From an uncultured Acidobacteriota bacterium (GTDB lineage Bacteria > Acidobacteriota > Blastocatellia > Pyrinomonadales > Pyrinomonadaceae): a DNA stretch of 6,075 bases. The stretch covers positions 1 to 6,075 of the forward strand of contig CADEFG010000336.1 of assembly GCA_902826505.1 (NCBI GenBank), in the 5' to 3' direction. Below the pieces are notes generated by a model. It was not told the origin of the DNA, did not search any database, and saw only the letters and a list, made by a program, of their open reading frames with translations. The stretch's first letter is position 1. Every line of letters starts with the position of its first letter. Below, one piece after another: positions 1 through 4,959 of the stretch. Both the position numbers and the translations under genes were made by a program.

Positions 1-10
1 ACGGTTTCCA

Positions 11-34
11 ATTGACGATTGACGATTGACGATT
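11..34. repeat. Heptamer tandem repeat, (ATTGACG)3 plus ATT
   Basis: Three perfect copies of ATTGACG followed by ATT, 38 bases after the ATPase stop in the direction of transcription. Short heptamer tandem repeats of this type occur as dispersed intergenic elements in several bacterial lineages. I see no hairpin with a T-run here, so it is not called a terminator. The rest of bases 1-72 shows no gene start or clear signal. Confidence 0.85.
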
Positions 35-72
35 CCCGCGCTTGGTGACGTTTTTGGGCAAAGCTACAAAAA

Positions 73-1593
73 TCAATGTAGGATCATCGTCTTTGATTCG
101 GAATTCATACCGGTCATCATCAAACCGATCTCTTCTTTTGAAACGACTTTCGGATCGACCGCGCCGACGAATTTGCCTTTGTGAATGACCAGCAGCCGGT
201 CCGCCAGCGCCGTCACTTCTTCGAGTTCCGCCGAGACGAGCAAGATCGCGCTGCCGGCGTCGCGCAAAGCGATCAGCTTGCGGTGAATAAATTCGATCGC
301 GCCGATATCGACGCCGCGCGTCGGCTGCGAAACGAGCAATAATTTGGGATTAAGTTCAAATTCCCTGCCGATGATCAGTTTTTGCTGATTTCCGCCCGAC
401 AGCGATTTTGCCGCCAGCTCGGGATTCGGCGGGCGCACATCGAAATTTTCGATGATTTCCTTCGTCCGTTTTTCGATCACCGCCGAATTCAAAAAACCGC
501 TTGCCGAAACCGGCGCACGGTAATGAACGCCGAGGATCGAATTTTCTTCCAGATCCGAATCGAGCAGCAGTCCGCGTTTGTGACGGTCTTCGGGAATATG
601 CGCGATGCCGAGTTCGATGCGGCGGCGGACGGGAAGTTTTGAGATTTCCCTGCCCAAAAGCTTGATCGAACCGTTTTGAACCGCGATCAAACCGGCAATC
701 GCTTCGATCAGTTCGGTTTGCCCGTTGCCTTCGATCCCGGCAACGCCGACGATTTCCGCGCTTCGAACATTGAACGAGATGTTATTCAAAGCCTCGCCGT
801 GTTTATTGACAACCGTTAGATTTTCGACCTTTAAAATATCTTCGCCCGGTCGGGCATCGGTTTTTTCGACCCGCAGCAGCACATCGCGCCCGACGATCAT
901 GCGTGCCAGATCTTTCGCGCTCGTTTCCGCCGTTTTGACGTTGCCGACCGTTTTGCCGTCGCGCATCACCGTCACGTCGTCGGAAATCGCGAGCACTTCT
1001 TCGAGCTTGTGCGTGATGATGACGATGGTTTTGCCCTGTTCCTTCATGAGGCGCAAAATACTGAAAAAATCTTCGACTTCCTGCGGCGTCAAAACGGCGG
1101 TCGGCTCGTCCAAGATCAATAGTTTCGCGTCGCGGTAAAGCGCTTTCAAAAGTTCGACGCGCTGCTGGGCACCGACCGACAGATCCTCGATATACGCCTT
1201 CGGATTAACGCCCAGCCGCAGTTCGTTCGAAAGCTTCAAAATATCGGCGTTTGCCTTGTCGAGATCGAGATTCGCGGCGCCGCCGGTTTCCGCGCCGAGG
1301 ATGATATTTTCGGCAACGGTCATCGTGTCAACGAGCATAAAATGCTGGTGCACCATCCCGATCCCGAGCGCAATCGCGTCGTGCGGATTTTTGATCTGTA
1401 CAGGTCGCCCGTCAACCAGAATCTCGCCCGAATCAGCCGTGTAAAAGCCGTAGGCGATCCGCATGATGGTTGATTTGCCCGCGCCGTTTTCGCCGACGAT
1501 CGCGTGAATCGTCCCTTTTTCGATCTTGATCGAAACTTCGTTGTTGGCAATGACGCTGCCGAATGTTTTTGTTATGTTTTTAAGCTCAAGCAT
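73..1593 (-). CDS. Nucleoside ABC importer ATPase with two nucleotide-binding domains
   Basis: A 506-residue ATPase of the sugar/nucleoside importer class (YufO/NupO, RbsA-like) that powers uptake together with a BMP lipoprotein and two permeases. Domain 1: Walker A GENGAGKST (34-42), Q-loop Gln83, signature LSVGAQQ (138-144), Walker B LLILDEP (158-164) and switch His195. Domain 2: degenerate Walker A GIEGNGQTE (286-294), full signature LSGGNQQ (398-404) and Walker B-like LLLVSQP (418-424), where the usual Asp-Glu is Ser-Gln. A degenerate second site is normal in this class. Length is normal; an 11-residue tail follows MMTG. The start is ATG 1593 (MLELKNITKTFG), overlapping the SUKH gene by 8 nt. 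A broken copy of its first ~40 codons lies at 2755-2880. No permease gene begins within the 72 bases after its stop. Confidence 0.95.
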   Translation of the reverse strand: MLELKNITKTFGSVIANNEVSIKIEKGTIHAIVGENGAGKSTIMRIAYGFYTADSGEILVDGRPVQIKNPHDAIALGIGMVHQHFMLVDTMTVAENIILGAETGGAANLDLDKANADILKLSNELRLGVNPKAYIEDLSVGAQQRVELLKALYRDAKLLILDEPTAVLTPQEVEDFFSILRLMKEQGKTIVIITHKLEEVLAISDDVTVMRDGKTVGNVKTAETSAKDLARMIVGRDVLLRVEKTDARPGEDILKVENLTVVNKHGEALNNISFNVRSAEIVGVAGIEGNGQTELIEAIAGLIAVQNGSIKLLGREISKLPVRRRIELGIAHIPEDRHKRGLLLDSDLEENSILGVHYRAPVSASGFLNSAVIEKRTKEIIENFDVRPPNPELAAKSLSGGNQQKLIIGREFELNPKLLLVSQPTRGVDIGAIEFIHRKLIALRDAGSAILLVSAELEEVTALADRLLVIHKGKFVGAVDPKVVSKEEIGLMMTGMNSESKTMILH

Positions 1594-2014
1594 CTTTATA
1601 TTCGAGTCCGATAGCTGTTATAAATTCCGTAATATTTGGAGCAATTTCGATTGCGCTTTCTTTGCCGCCAATCGGGTCAATCATCACAATTGAAAAAGGT
1701 TTCTTCCTCAAATCAAAAGCAATCATTTCTAAACCGCCGTTTCCGCCAAAAATGAAAAAATCTGGAAACTCATTTTTGTAAAATTCATCCTTTCTCAAAC
1801 TAATAATTTCCTGCGTTTCATCTAAAATAAAATTTTTTGGAGGCAAAGCAATGTCACCTTCTCCACCATTTAAAAAGCGTAATAAATCTAAAAACTCTCG
1901 AGGCAATTCAATTTCGACCGATCTTTTTAGTTCTTCAATTTCGGCTTCACTGGCGGACGGCAATCTATTCCAATTTCTTTCAGGTCGACCTAATAATTGG
2001 GAGATAAAACTCAT
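1586..2014 (-). CDS. SUKH-family (SMI1/KNR4) protein, possible orphan immunity protein
   Basis: A 142-residue cytosolic protein with no signal peptide. The SMI1/KNR4 domain pattern is visible: tryptophan followed by LPSASEAEIEELKRSV (15-33), the IELPREFLDLLRFLNGGEG block (35-53), a central region with DETQEIISLRKDEFY, the FFIFGGNGGLEMIAFDL core (86-102) and a final helix (ITEFITAIG). In bacteria SUKH proteins commonly serve as immunity proteins against polymorphic or contact-delivered nuclease toxins. No such toxin is present here, so the role is open. The gene starts 10 nt after the stop of the BMP relic, with no strong Shine-Dalgarno. Its 3' end overlaps the start of the ABC ATPase by 8 nt, which suggests translational coupling. 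It is clearly more AT-rich than the ATPase, as expected for an acquired gene. Confidence 0.85.
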   Translation of the reverse strand: MSFISQLLGRPERNWNRLPSASEAEIEELKRSVEIELPREFLDLLRFLNGGEGDIALPPKNFILDETQEIISLRKDEFYKNEFPDFFIFGGNGGLEMIAFDLRKKPFSIVMIDPIGGKESAIEIAPNITEFITAIGLEYKDA

Positions 2015-2024
2015 TTTATTTCAT

Positions 2025-2069
2025 CTACTCGTCCGTCACTTTGATTTCACCGTTGACGATTTTGGCTTT
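2025..2069 (-). pseudogene. 3' relic of a second BMP lipoprotein gene
   Basis: Read on the minus strand this gives KAKIVNGEIKVTDE then TAG (2025-2027). The intact lipoprotein ends KQKIVSGEIKVTDPMAAK. Over 33 aligned bases (2031-2063 against 3488-3520) I count 5 mismatches, about 85% identity. Most are synonymous (Asp GAT/GAC, Val GTA/GTG, Glu GAG/GAA, Gly GGG/GGT). This is the same divergence as the ATPase relic. Upstream the match ends at the Doc stop codon, and a 6-base gap relative to the intact gene lies near 2064. The fragment is short, but it matches in the right frame, keeps a stop, and sits where a BMP gene should end before the genes leading to the intact ATPase. Confidence 0.8.
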
Positions 2070-2465
2070 TTAAATCTTTGAAACTCTTTCCCGCAGCCAA
2101 TTTTCGATCTCTTCCGCCCTCCACGCATCCGATTCAACAAGCAAAGCCATTCGATAAATTTCTTCGTCGGTTGCGGTTAATTCAAACCCGTTCATTTCCA
2201 AAAAAATTTCCATTAAATAGGTCGCGGTTCGTTTATTACCGCCGAACCATGGATGGTTTTTAACAAGTCCGAAACAAAGTGTTGCGGATTGACCGATTAA
2301 ATCGGCATTTTCAAAATTTGCCGCGTGTTTCGGACGGTTTAACGCCGATTCAAGCAAATCCCGGCGGTCAACCCCAAAACGAACTTCGCGCCATTCGCGC
2401 ATCAATAAAATGTGAAGTGTGATTGCTTCTTCGACGGAAAAATAAAAAGGTTTCTCAGTCGCCAA
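2070..2465 (-). CDS. doc: Doc-type Fic-fold toxin with atypical Fic motif
   Basis: A 131-residue protein of the death-on-curing family. Doc of phage P1 phosphorylates EF-Tu and stops translation. The N-terminus YFSVEEAITLHILLM (8-22), the LLESALNRPKHAA segment (37-49) and the all-helical remainder follow the family. The active-site loop is HPWFGGNKRTA (71-81). The Doc form is H-x-F-x-D/E-x-N-K-R-T-A, so His71, Asn77, Lys78 and Arg79 are kept, but Phe is Trp73 and the metal-linked acid is Gly75. Activity could be reduced or altered. The start is TTG at 2465, overlapping the antitoxin by 11 nt; no other start is possible before residue 22. The stop TAA directly abuts, in frame, a relic of a BMP gene. 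Toxin identity is firm; target and activity are not. Confidence 0.9.
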   Translation of the reverse strand: MATEKPFYFSVEEAITLHILLMREWREVRFGVDRRDLLESALNRPKHAANFENADLIGQSATLCFGLVKNHPWFGGNKRTATYLMEIFLEMNGFELTATDEEIYRMALLVESDAWRAEEIENWLRERVSKI

Positions 2466-2706
2466 CGCGCTTTAGCTCCTCATAAAGATTTCTTCTCTTT
2501 TTGAGAATCTTTTCCGAAATGTTTTTGAGTTTATCAGACAGCGGCGGCAAAATTTCCGCTTCAACCTTTTCATTTTCCTTAAAAGTCAGTAAAACTTTGG
2601 TATCCTTTGCCAGATTATTTTCGGCGGTAAAATCGTCGGGCAAATCAATTACCCAGGATTTTCCAACGACCTTAATTTGTTTATTTTCTTCCAAATTATT
2701 TGCCAT
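2455..2706 (-). CDS. AbrB/MazE-like antitoxin of a Doc toxin pair
   Basis: An 83-residue protein starting at ATG 2706, chosen by the GGAG 6 nt upstream; a TTG at 2718 would add four residues. Residues 10-54 (IKVVGKSWVIDLPDDF onward to VEAEILPP) fit the swapped-hairpin AbrB/SpoVT/MazE DNA-binding fold: beta strand, GKSWVIDLPDDF, helix, then a further beta hairpin. Residues 56-83 form a highly charged helix (SDKLKNISEKILKKRRNLYEEL), suited to wrap and neutralise the toxin. The 3' end overlaps the Doc gene by 11 nt, so the two are translated together. It is expected to be cytosolic, to bind its own promoter and to silence the partner. The family assignment is from pattern, not search. The Doc neighbour makes an antitoxin role likely. 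Confidence 0.75.
   Translation of the reverse strand: MANNLEENKQIKVVGKSWVIDLPDDFTAENNLAKDTKVLLTFKENEKVEAEILPPLSDKLKNISEKILKKRRNLYEELKRVGD
2476..2480 (-). promoter_or_regulatory. Ribosome binding site for the Doc toxin (supports TTG start)
   Basis: AGGAG on the minus strand, inside the end of the antitoxin gene and 10 nt before the TTG at 2463-2465. An in-frame TAA at 2472-2474 excludes any earlier start, and the next ATG (residue 22) would remove the conserved N-terminal helix. Confidence 0.65.
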
Positions 2707-2712
2707 CTCGCG

Positions 2713-2716
2713 CTCC
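2713..2716 (-). promoter_or_regulatory. Ribosome binding site for the AbrB-like antitoxin gene
   Basis: GGAG on the minus strand, 6 nt before the ATG at 2706. This spacing chooses ATG 2706 over the in-frame TTG at 2718, whose codons overlap the GGAG itself. Confidence 0.7.
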
Positions 2717-2734
2717 AAGAATATCCCAAATTAT

Positions 2735-2747
2735 AGCATTAAATTAA
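2735..2747. repeat. 13-bp direct repeat, copy A (AGCATTAAATTAA)
   Basis: This is identical to 2876-2888 and in the same orientation. The two copies bracket the ATPase relic 141 bp apart. This copy forms part of the extended -10 region of the antitoxin promoter (minus-strand TTAATTTAATGCT running into TATAAT). It could be a target-site duplication, a recombination microhomology or slippage product; the sequence alone does not decide. Confidence 0.8.
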
Positions 2748-2753
2748 CCGGTT
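2746..2753. promoter_or_regulatory. Candidate operator, palindrome AACCGGTT in promoter spacer
   Basis: A perfect 8-bp palindrome within the -35/-10 spacer of the antitoxin promoter, overlapping the first base of the -35 box. AbrB/MazE-type antitoxins commonly repress their own promoter, alone or with the toxin, and a site here would block RNA polymerase. The assignment rests on position and symmetry only. The symmetry does not extend past 8 bp. Confidence 0.35.
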
Positions 2754-2754
2754 G

Positions 2755-2880
2755 TTAGATTTTGCCGCGCCGTTTTCGCCGACGACCCAGGTGAATCATC
2801 CCTTTTTCGATCTTGATCGAAACGTCGTTATTCGACGTCACGCTGCCGAATGTTTTTGTAATGTTTCTTAGTTCAAGCAT
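2755..2880 (-). pseudogene. 5' relic of a second nucleoside ABC ATPase gene
   Basis: Reading from the ATG at 2880, the first 30 codons match the intact ATPase start (1593), with substitutions only at residues 5, 15, 16, 19 and 28 (for example MLELRNITKTFGS against MLELKNITKTFGS). Over the 84 bases 2797-2880 I count 12 mismatches to 1510-1593, about 86% identity. One extra base near 2786-2788 then shifts the frame. Past it the match resumes in another frame as VVGENGA and breaks up inside the Walker A loop near 2757. The shifted frame ends at TAA (2755-2757), giving at most a 41-residue product with an Arg/Lys-rich tail and no functional ATPase. The relic begins 20 nt after the 185-residue gene, where an ATPase gene would be expected after a BMP gene. 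It is too long and too similar to be chance. Confidence 0.93.
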
Positions 2881-2888
2881 TAAATTAA
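2876..2888. repeat. 13-bp direct repeat, copy B (AGCATTAAATTAA)
   Basis: This is the second copy of the repeat at 2735-2747. It spans the start codon of the ATPase relic (ATG at 2878-2880) and its immediate upstream bases. The flanking bases differ from copy A, so the exact identity is confined to 13 bp. Confidence 0.8.
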
Positions 2889-2900
2889 ATTTTCAGGAAA

Positions 2901-3458
2901 CTACTTTCCCAAAACTTCCCAGGTTTTTCCAAAATTATTTGTCCAGAACGGCGCGTCAACTTTTCTTCCATTATTTGTGACCACAACAATACTCATCGTG
3001 GCAAACCCGTCTTCACCGAAGTTAATTCGAGAAATTGACCGGTGTTTTGTATATGTTTCTAATCCCAAATCTTTATCAATGTCCCAAATAGTCCAAGTTT
3101 TTCCTTTGTTGGTCGTAACGGCATATTTATGTTTCATAAAAACGGCGGCAGACGTTTCATTAAAAACATGCACGCTTTCGCTTGAAATATCAATCGGTTC
3201 ATCAAGACGAACGGTCATTATTTCCTGCCAATTTTCGGAATTTTCTTGCTTTGAGGAAAAAATATATTCAGCACCGGCAAGCGCCGGCGCAAAACCGCAA
3301 GCTTCCGGTTTTCTTTCGACTTTTACTTGAAGCGCGCCCTGCCAGCCGTTTTGATACGTTGAATCAACAGTGCCGCCGCAAGGATTTTGAAAACGATGAA
3401 AACCGAAGAAAACGGCTAATAGAATTATTGTAATTGGAAGAATTCTTTTCAAAAACAT
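2901..3458 (-). CDS. Unknown exported protein with two Asp-box-like motifs, 185 aa
   Basis: Residues 1-19 are a basic-hydrophobic signal or anchor (MFLKRILPIT onward), so the protein is probably exported. Two copies of a BNR/Asp-box-like motif (S/T-x-D/N-x-G-x-T-W) are visible: TTNKGKTW (115-122) and TNNFGKTW (173-180). In sialidases and other exported beta-propellers such motifs mark hairpin turns. Only two are present and the protein is far too short for a whole propeller, so this may be a fragment or a minimal relative. No catalytic sialidase residues are claimed. Cys27 and Cys54 could form a disulfide. It begins 11 nt after the BMP stop, with GAAAG just upstream of the ATG, and sits between the BMP gene and the ATPase relic. 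It is more AT-rich than the transporter genes, so it may be a late insertion. The function is unknown. Confidence 0.7.
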   Translation of the reverse strand: MFLKRILPITIILLAVFFGFHRFQNPCGGTVDSTYQNGWQGALQVKVERKPEACGFAPALAGAEYIFSSKQENSENWQEIMTVRLDEPIDISSESVHVFNETSAAVFMKHKYAVTTNKGKTWTIWDIDKDLGLETYTKHRSISRINFGEDGFATMSIVVVTNNGRKVDAPFWTNNFGKTWEVLGK

Positions 3459-3469
3459 ACTTTCAATAG

Positions 3470-4522
3470 TTATTTAGCCGCCATCGGATCCGTTACTTTG
3501 ATCTCCCCGCTGACGATTTTTTGTTTGGCTTCGTCAACTTTTTTCAAAACGTCGTCGGGAATCAAACCTTTGTTGTTTTCGTCCATCGAGAAAGCGACGC
3601 CGTCTTTATCAAGCCCGAAAACGTGAAAACCGCCTTCGAATTTGCCGCCGAGAACTTCTTTGACGACATCGTAAACCGAATTGTCAACGCGCTTTTCCAT
3701 CGAGGTCAAAACAAAACCGGGTTTCACCATATTTTGGTTTGAATCAACGCCGATTACGAATTTATTGGCTTCGCCGTTGGTTCTGCCGAATTGTTCGACC
3801 GCATCGAACGCGCCGAGCCCCGAATTTCCGGCGGCGGTAAAAATCACGTCCGCTTCCTGCCCGATCTGCGAGAGCGCGAGTTCTTTGCCCTTGCCCGGAT
3901 TATTCCACGCTGCATCCGTCACGCCGACGTAATTGGCGATCACTTTGATATTCGGATTGATGCTCCGCGCGCCTTCTTCGTAGCCGGTTTTGAAGCGGTG
4001 AATGAGCGGAATATCCATTCCGCCGACAAACCCGAGAACGCCCGTTTTCGATTTCGACGCGGCGATCATTCCGACCAGATACGAGCCTTCGTGTTCGCGA
4101 AAAACGAGCGACGCGACATTTTTCTTCGGCGTTTTGCCGTCCGCTTCCATAATCACGCCGTCAATGATCGCAAATTTGATGTTCGGATAATCTTCGGCGA
4201 CCTTTTGCATGATCGGTCCCTGCGCAAAACCGACGCCGACGATCAGATCGAAATTCTTTTCGGCAAACGCCCGCATCGCCGGTTCGATCGAGGTCGGATT
4301 GCCCGGTTCGACATCGTACAGACAGATCGGCAAATCCTTTTCGGCACGCCGCACACCGTCCCACGCCGCCGCGTTGAACGAACGGTCGTTTTTCCCGCCG
4401 ATGTCGAAAACGATGCCGACCTTGATCTGACACTGCTTCTGCGCTTCGGTGCGCGTTCCGCACGAAGTTGCGGCAAAAGTTAAAAGAAAAACTGCAAGAA
4501 TAATTAAAAATGTTCGCATCAT
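3470..4522 (-). CDS. BMP/PnrA-family nucleoside-binding lipoprotein of an ABC transporter
   Basis: Solute-binding protein of the Bmp (PnrA/TmpC, BmpA, Med) family, which captures purine or pyrimidine nucleosides outside the membrane for an ABC importer. Residues 1-20 are a lipoprotein signal with lipobox ATSC, Cys21 being the lipidated residue. Family motifs in order: VGIVFDIGGKNDRSFN (35-50, the ligand-contacting NDRSFN), LIVGVGFAQG (93-102), HEGSYLVGMIA (144-154), GVLGFVGGMDIPLIHRF (161-177), AAGNSGLGAFD (230-240) and VIGVDSNQ (256-263). The length of 350 residues is normal. There are two adjacent ATGs. The second (4519) is better spaced from the AAAGGTG at 4524-4530, so the true start may be 4519. 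It lies between the phosphorylase and the ABC ATPase, which supports nucleoside rather than other ligands. Its 3' end has a partial second copy at 2025-2069. Confidence 0.93.
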   Translation of the reverse strand: MMRTFLIILAVFLLTFAATSCGTRTEAQKQCQIKVGIVFDIGGKNDRSFNAAAWDGVRRAEKDLPICLYDVEPGNPTSIEPAMRAFAEKNFDLIVGVGFAQGPIMQKVAEDYPNIKFAIIDGVIMEADGKTPKKNVASLVFREHEGSYLVGMIAASKSKTGVLGFVGGMDIPLIHRFKTGYEEGARSINPNIKVIANYVGVTDAAWNNPGKGKELALSQIGQEADVIFTAAGNSGLGAFDAVEQFGRTNGEANKFVIGVDSNQNMVKPGFVLTSMEKRVDNSVYDVVKEVLGGKFEGGFHVFGLDKDGVAFSMDENNKGLIPDDVLKKVDEAKQKIVSGEIKVTDPMAAK

Positions 4523-4953
4523 TCACCTTTGAAAATAATTTCGATTTTATGATTCGGAACGACAAAATCTATATTCGAGTCCGAGATTTTAAGTTGCGTG
4601 TCAAAAGGTTCGACTGCCTGATACCAGTAAAATTCTCCTTCCGCGCAATCCGATAAAAACAGATAGTTTGAAAACACGACTTCGCGACAACCGCCATTCG
4701 GCAAAATAACATCATTTGCGGGCTTGACGATAATCAGCAGGTCGAAATCCCTGACAGATTCAAACACAAGATAAAAACTCTCGTTCGTTTCAAATATTTT
4801 GGCGTCGGGTAATTCAACGCCATCCATTTTTATTACCGCATTTTTCGCCGGAAAGATTACTTTACCGTCACGGATATAAATTCCATACAAACACAATCCT
4901 AAAGCAATAATCGCCAGAAAAAACGGCAAACAAAATCTGAGAAACTTTTTCAT
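4519..4953 (-). CDS. Unknown membrane-anchored protein, 144 aa
   Basis: I do not recognise this family. The N-terminus has a short basic stretch (MKKFLRF) and one hydrophobic segment at about residues 8-26. It is therefore an uncleaved anchor or a signal peptide, with the remainder outside the cytoplasm. The rest looks beta-rich, with alternating hydrophobic residues, and contains two cysteines (in NGGCREV and SDCAEGE) close enough to form a disulfide. It starts 6 nt after the phosphorylase stop. Its stop overlaps the start of the BMP lipoprotein gene (ATGATGA), so it is almost certainly co-transcribed and translationally coupled with the nucleoside-uptake genes. No strong Shine-Dalgarno is seen, in line with coupling to the upstream gene. 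It is visibly more AT-rich than its two large neighbours. A role linked to the binding protein is possible from position only. Confidence 0.75.
   Translation of the reverse strand: MKKFLRFCLPFFLAIIALGLCLYGIYIRDGKVIFPAKNAVIKMDGVELPDAKIFETNESFYLVFESVRDFDLLIIVKPANDVILPNGGCREVVFSNYLFLSDCAEGEFYWYQAVEPFDTQLKISDSNIDFVVPNHKIEIIFKGE
4524..4530 (-). promoter_or_regulatory. Ribosome binding site for the BMP lipoprotein gene
   Basis: AAAGGTG on the minus strand, inside the last codons of the 144-residue gene. The AAGG core is 3 nt from the first ATG (4522) and 6 nt from the second (4519). Normal spacing therefore favours the second ATG. With that start the stop of the upstream gene and the new start share one base (TGATG), a usual translational-coupling layout. 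Confidence 0.6.
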
Positions 4954-4959
4954 AACTGC

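Larger units (their letters stand above)
2730..2758 (-). promoter_or_regulatory. Sigma70-type promoter of the AbrB/Doc pair
   Basis: On the minus strand: -35 CTAACA (2753-2758, 4 of 6 consensus), a 17-bp spacer, and a perfect -10 TATAAT (2730-2735) with the extended-10 TGC directly before it. Transcription would start near 2723, giving a leader of about 17 nt before the antitoxin ATG at 2706. It lies right at the broken end of the ATPase relic, so the toxin-antitoxin pair appears to carry its own promoter. Confidence 0.72.

Noticed and set aside
1..72. Heptamer repeat as a CRISPR array or origin iterons
   Set aside because: The 7-bp units are directly adjacent with no spacers, only three copies are seen, and there is no replication gene nearby.
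725..1138. A 137-codon plus-strand open frame opposite the ATPase
   Set aside because: It has a Ser/Thr/Arg-rich composition, no motif, and lies wholly inside a conserved ABC ATPase gene.
2455..2718. Longer antitoxin form from TTG at 2718
   Set aside because: The GGAG ribosome site lies within the first codons of that form and is ideally spaced for ATG 2706 instead.
2755..2880. A real 41-residue gene starting at ATG 2880
   Set aside because: Its first 30 codons copy the ATPase start and the remainder is a frameshifted Arg/Lys-rich tail, so a relic explains it better.
3275..3292. GC-rich inverted repeat (CCGGC / GCCGG) that could be a terminator
   Set aside because: It lies within the coding frame of the 185-residue protein, has 5-bp arms and no following T-run on the transcribed strand.
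3791..4483. A 230-codon open frame on the plus strand opposite the BMP lipoprotein gene
   Set aside because: It is antisense to a clearly conserved gene, its product is rich in Arg, Phe and Asp with no domain pattern, and no ribosome site precedes it. It is a codon-bias shadow.
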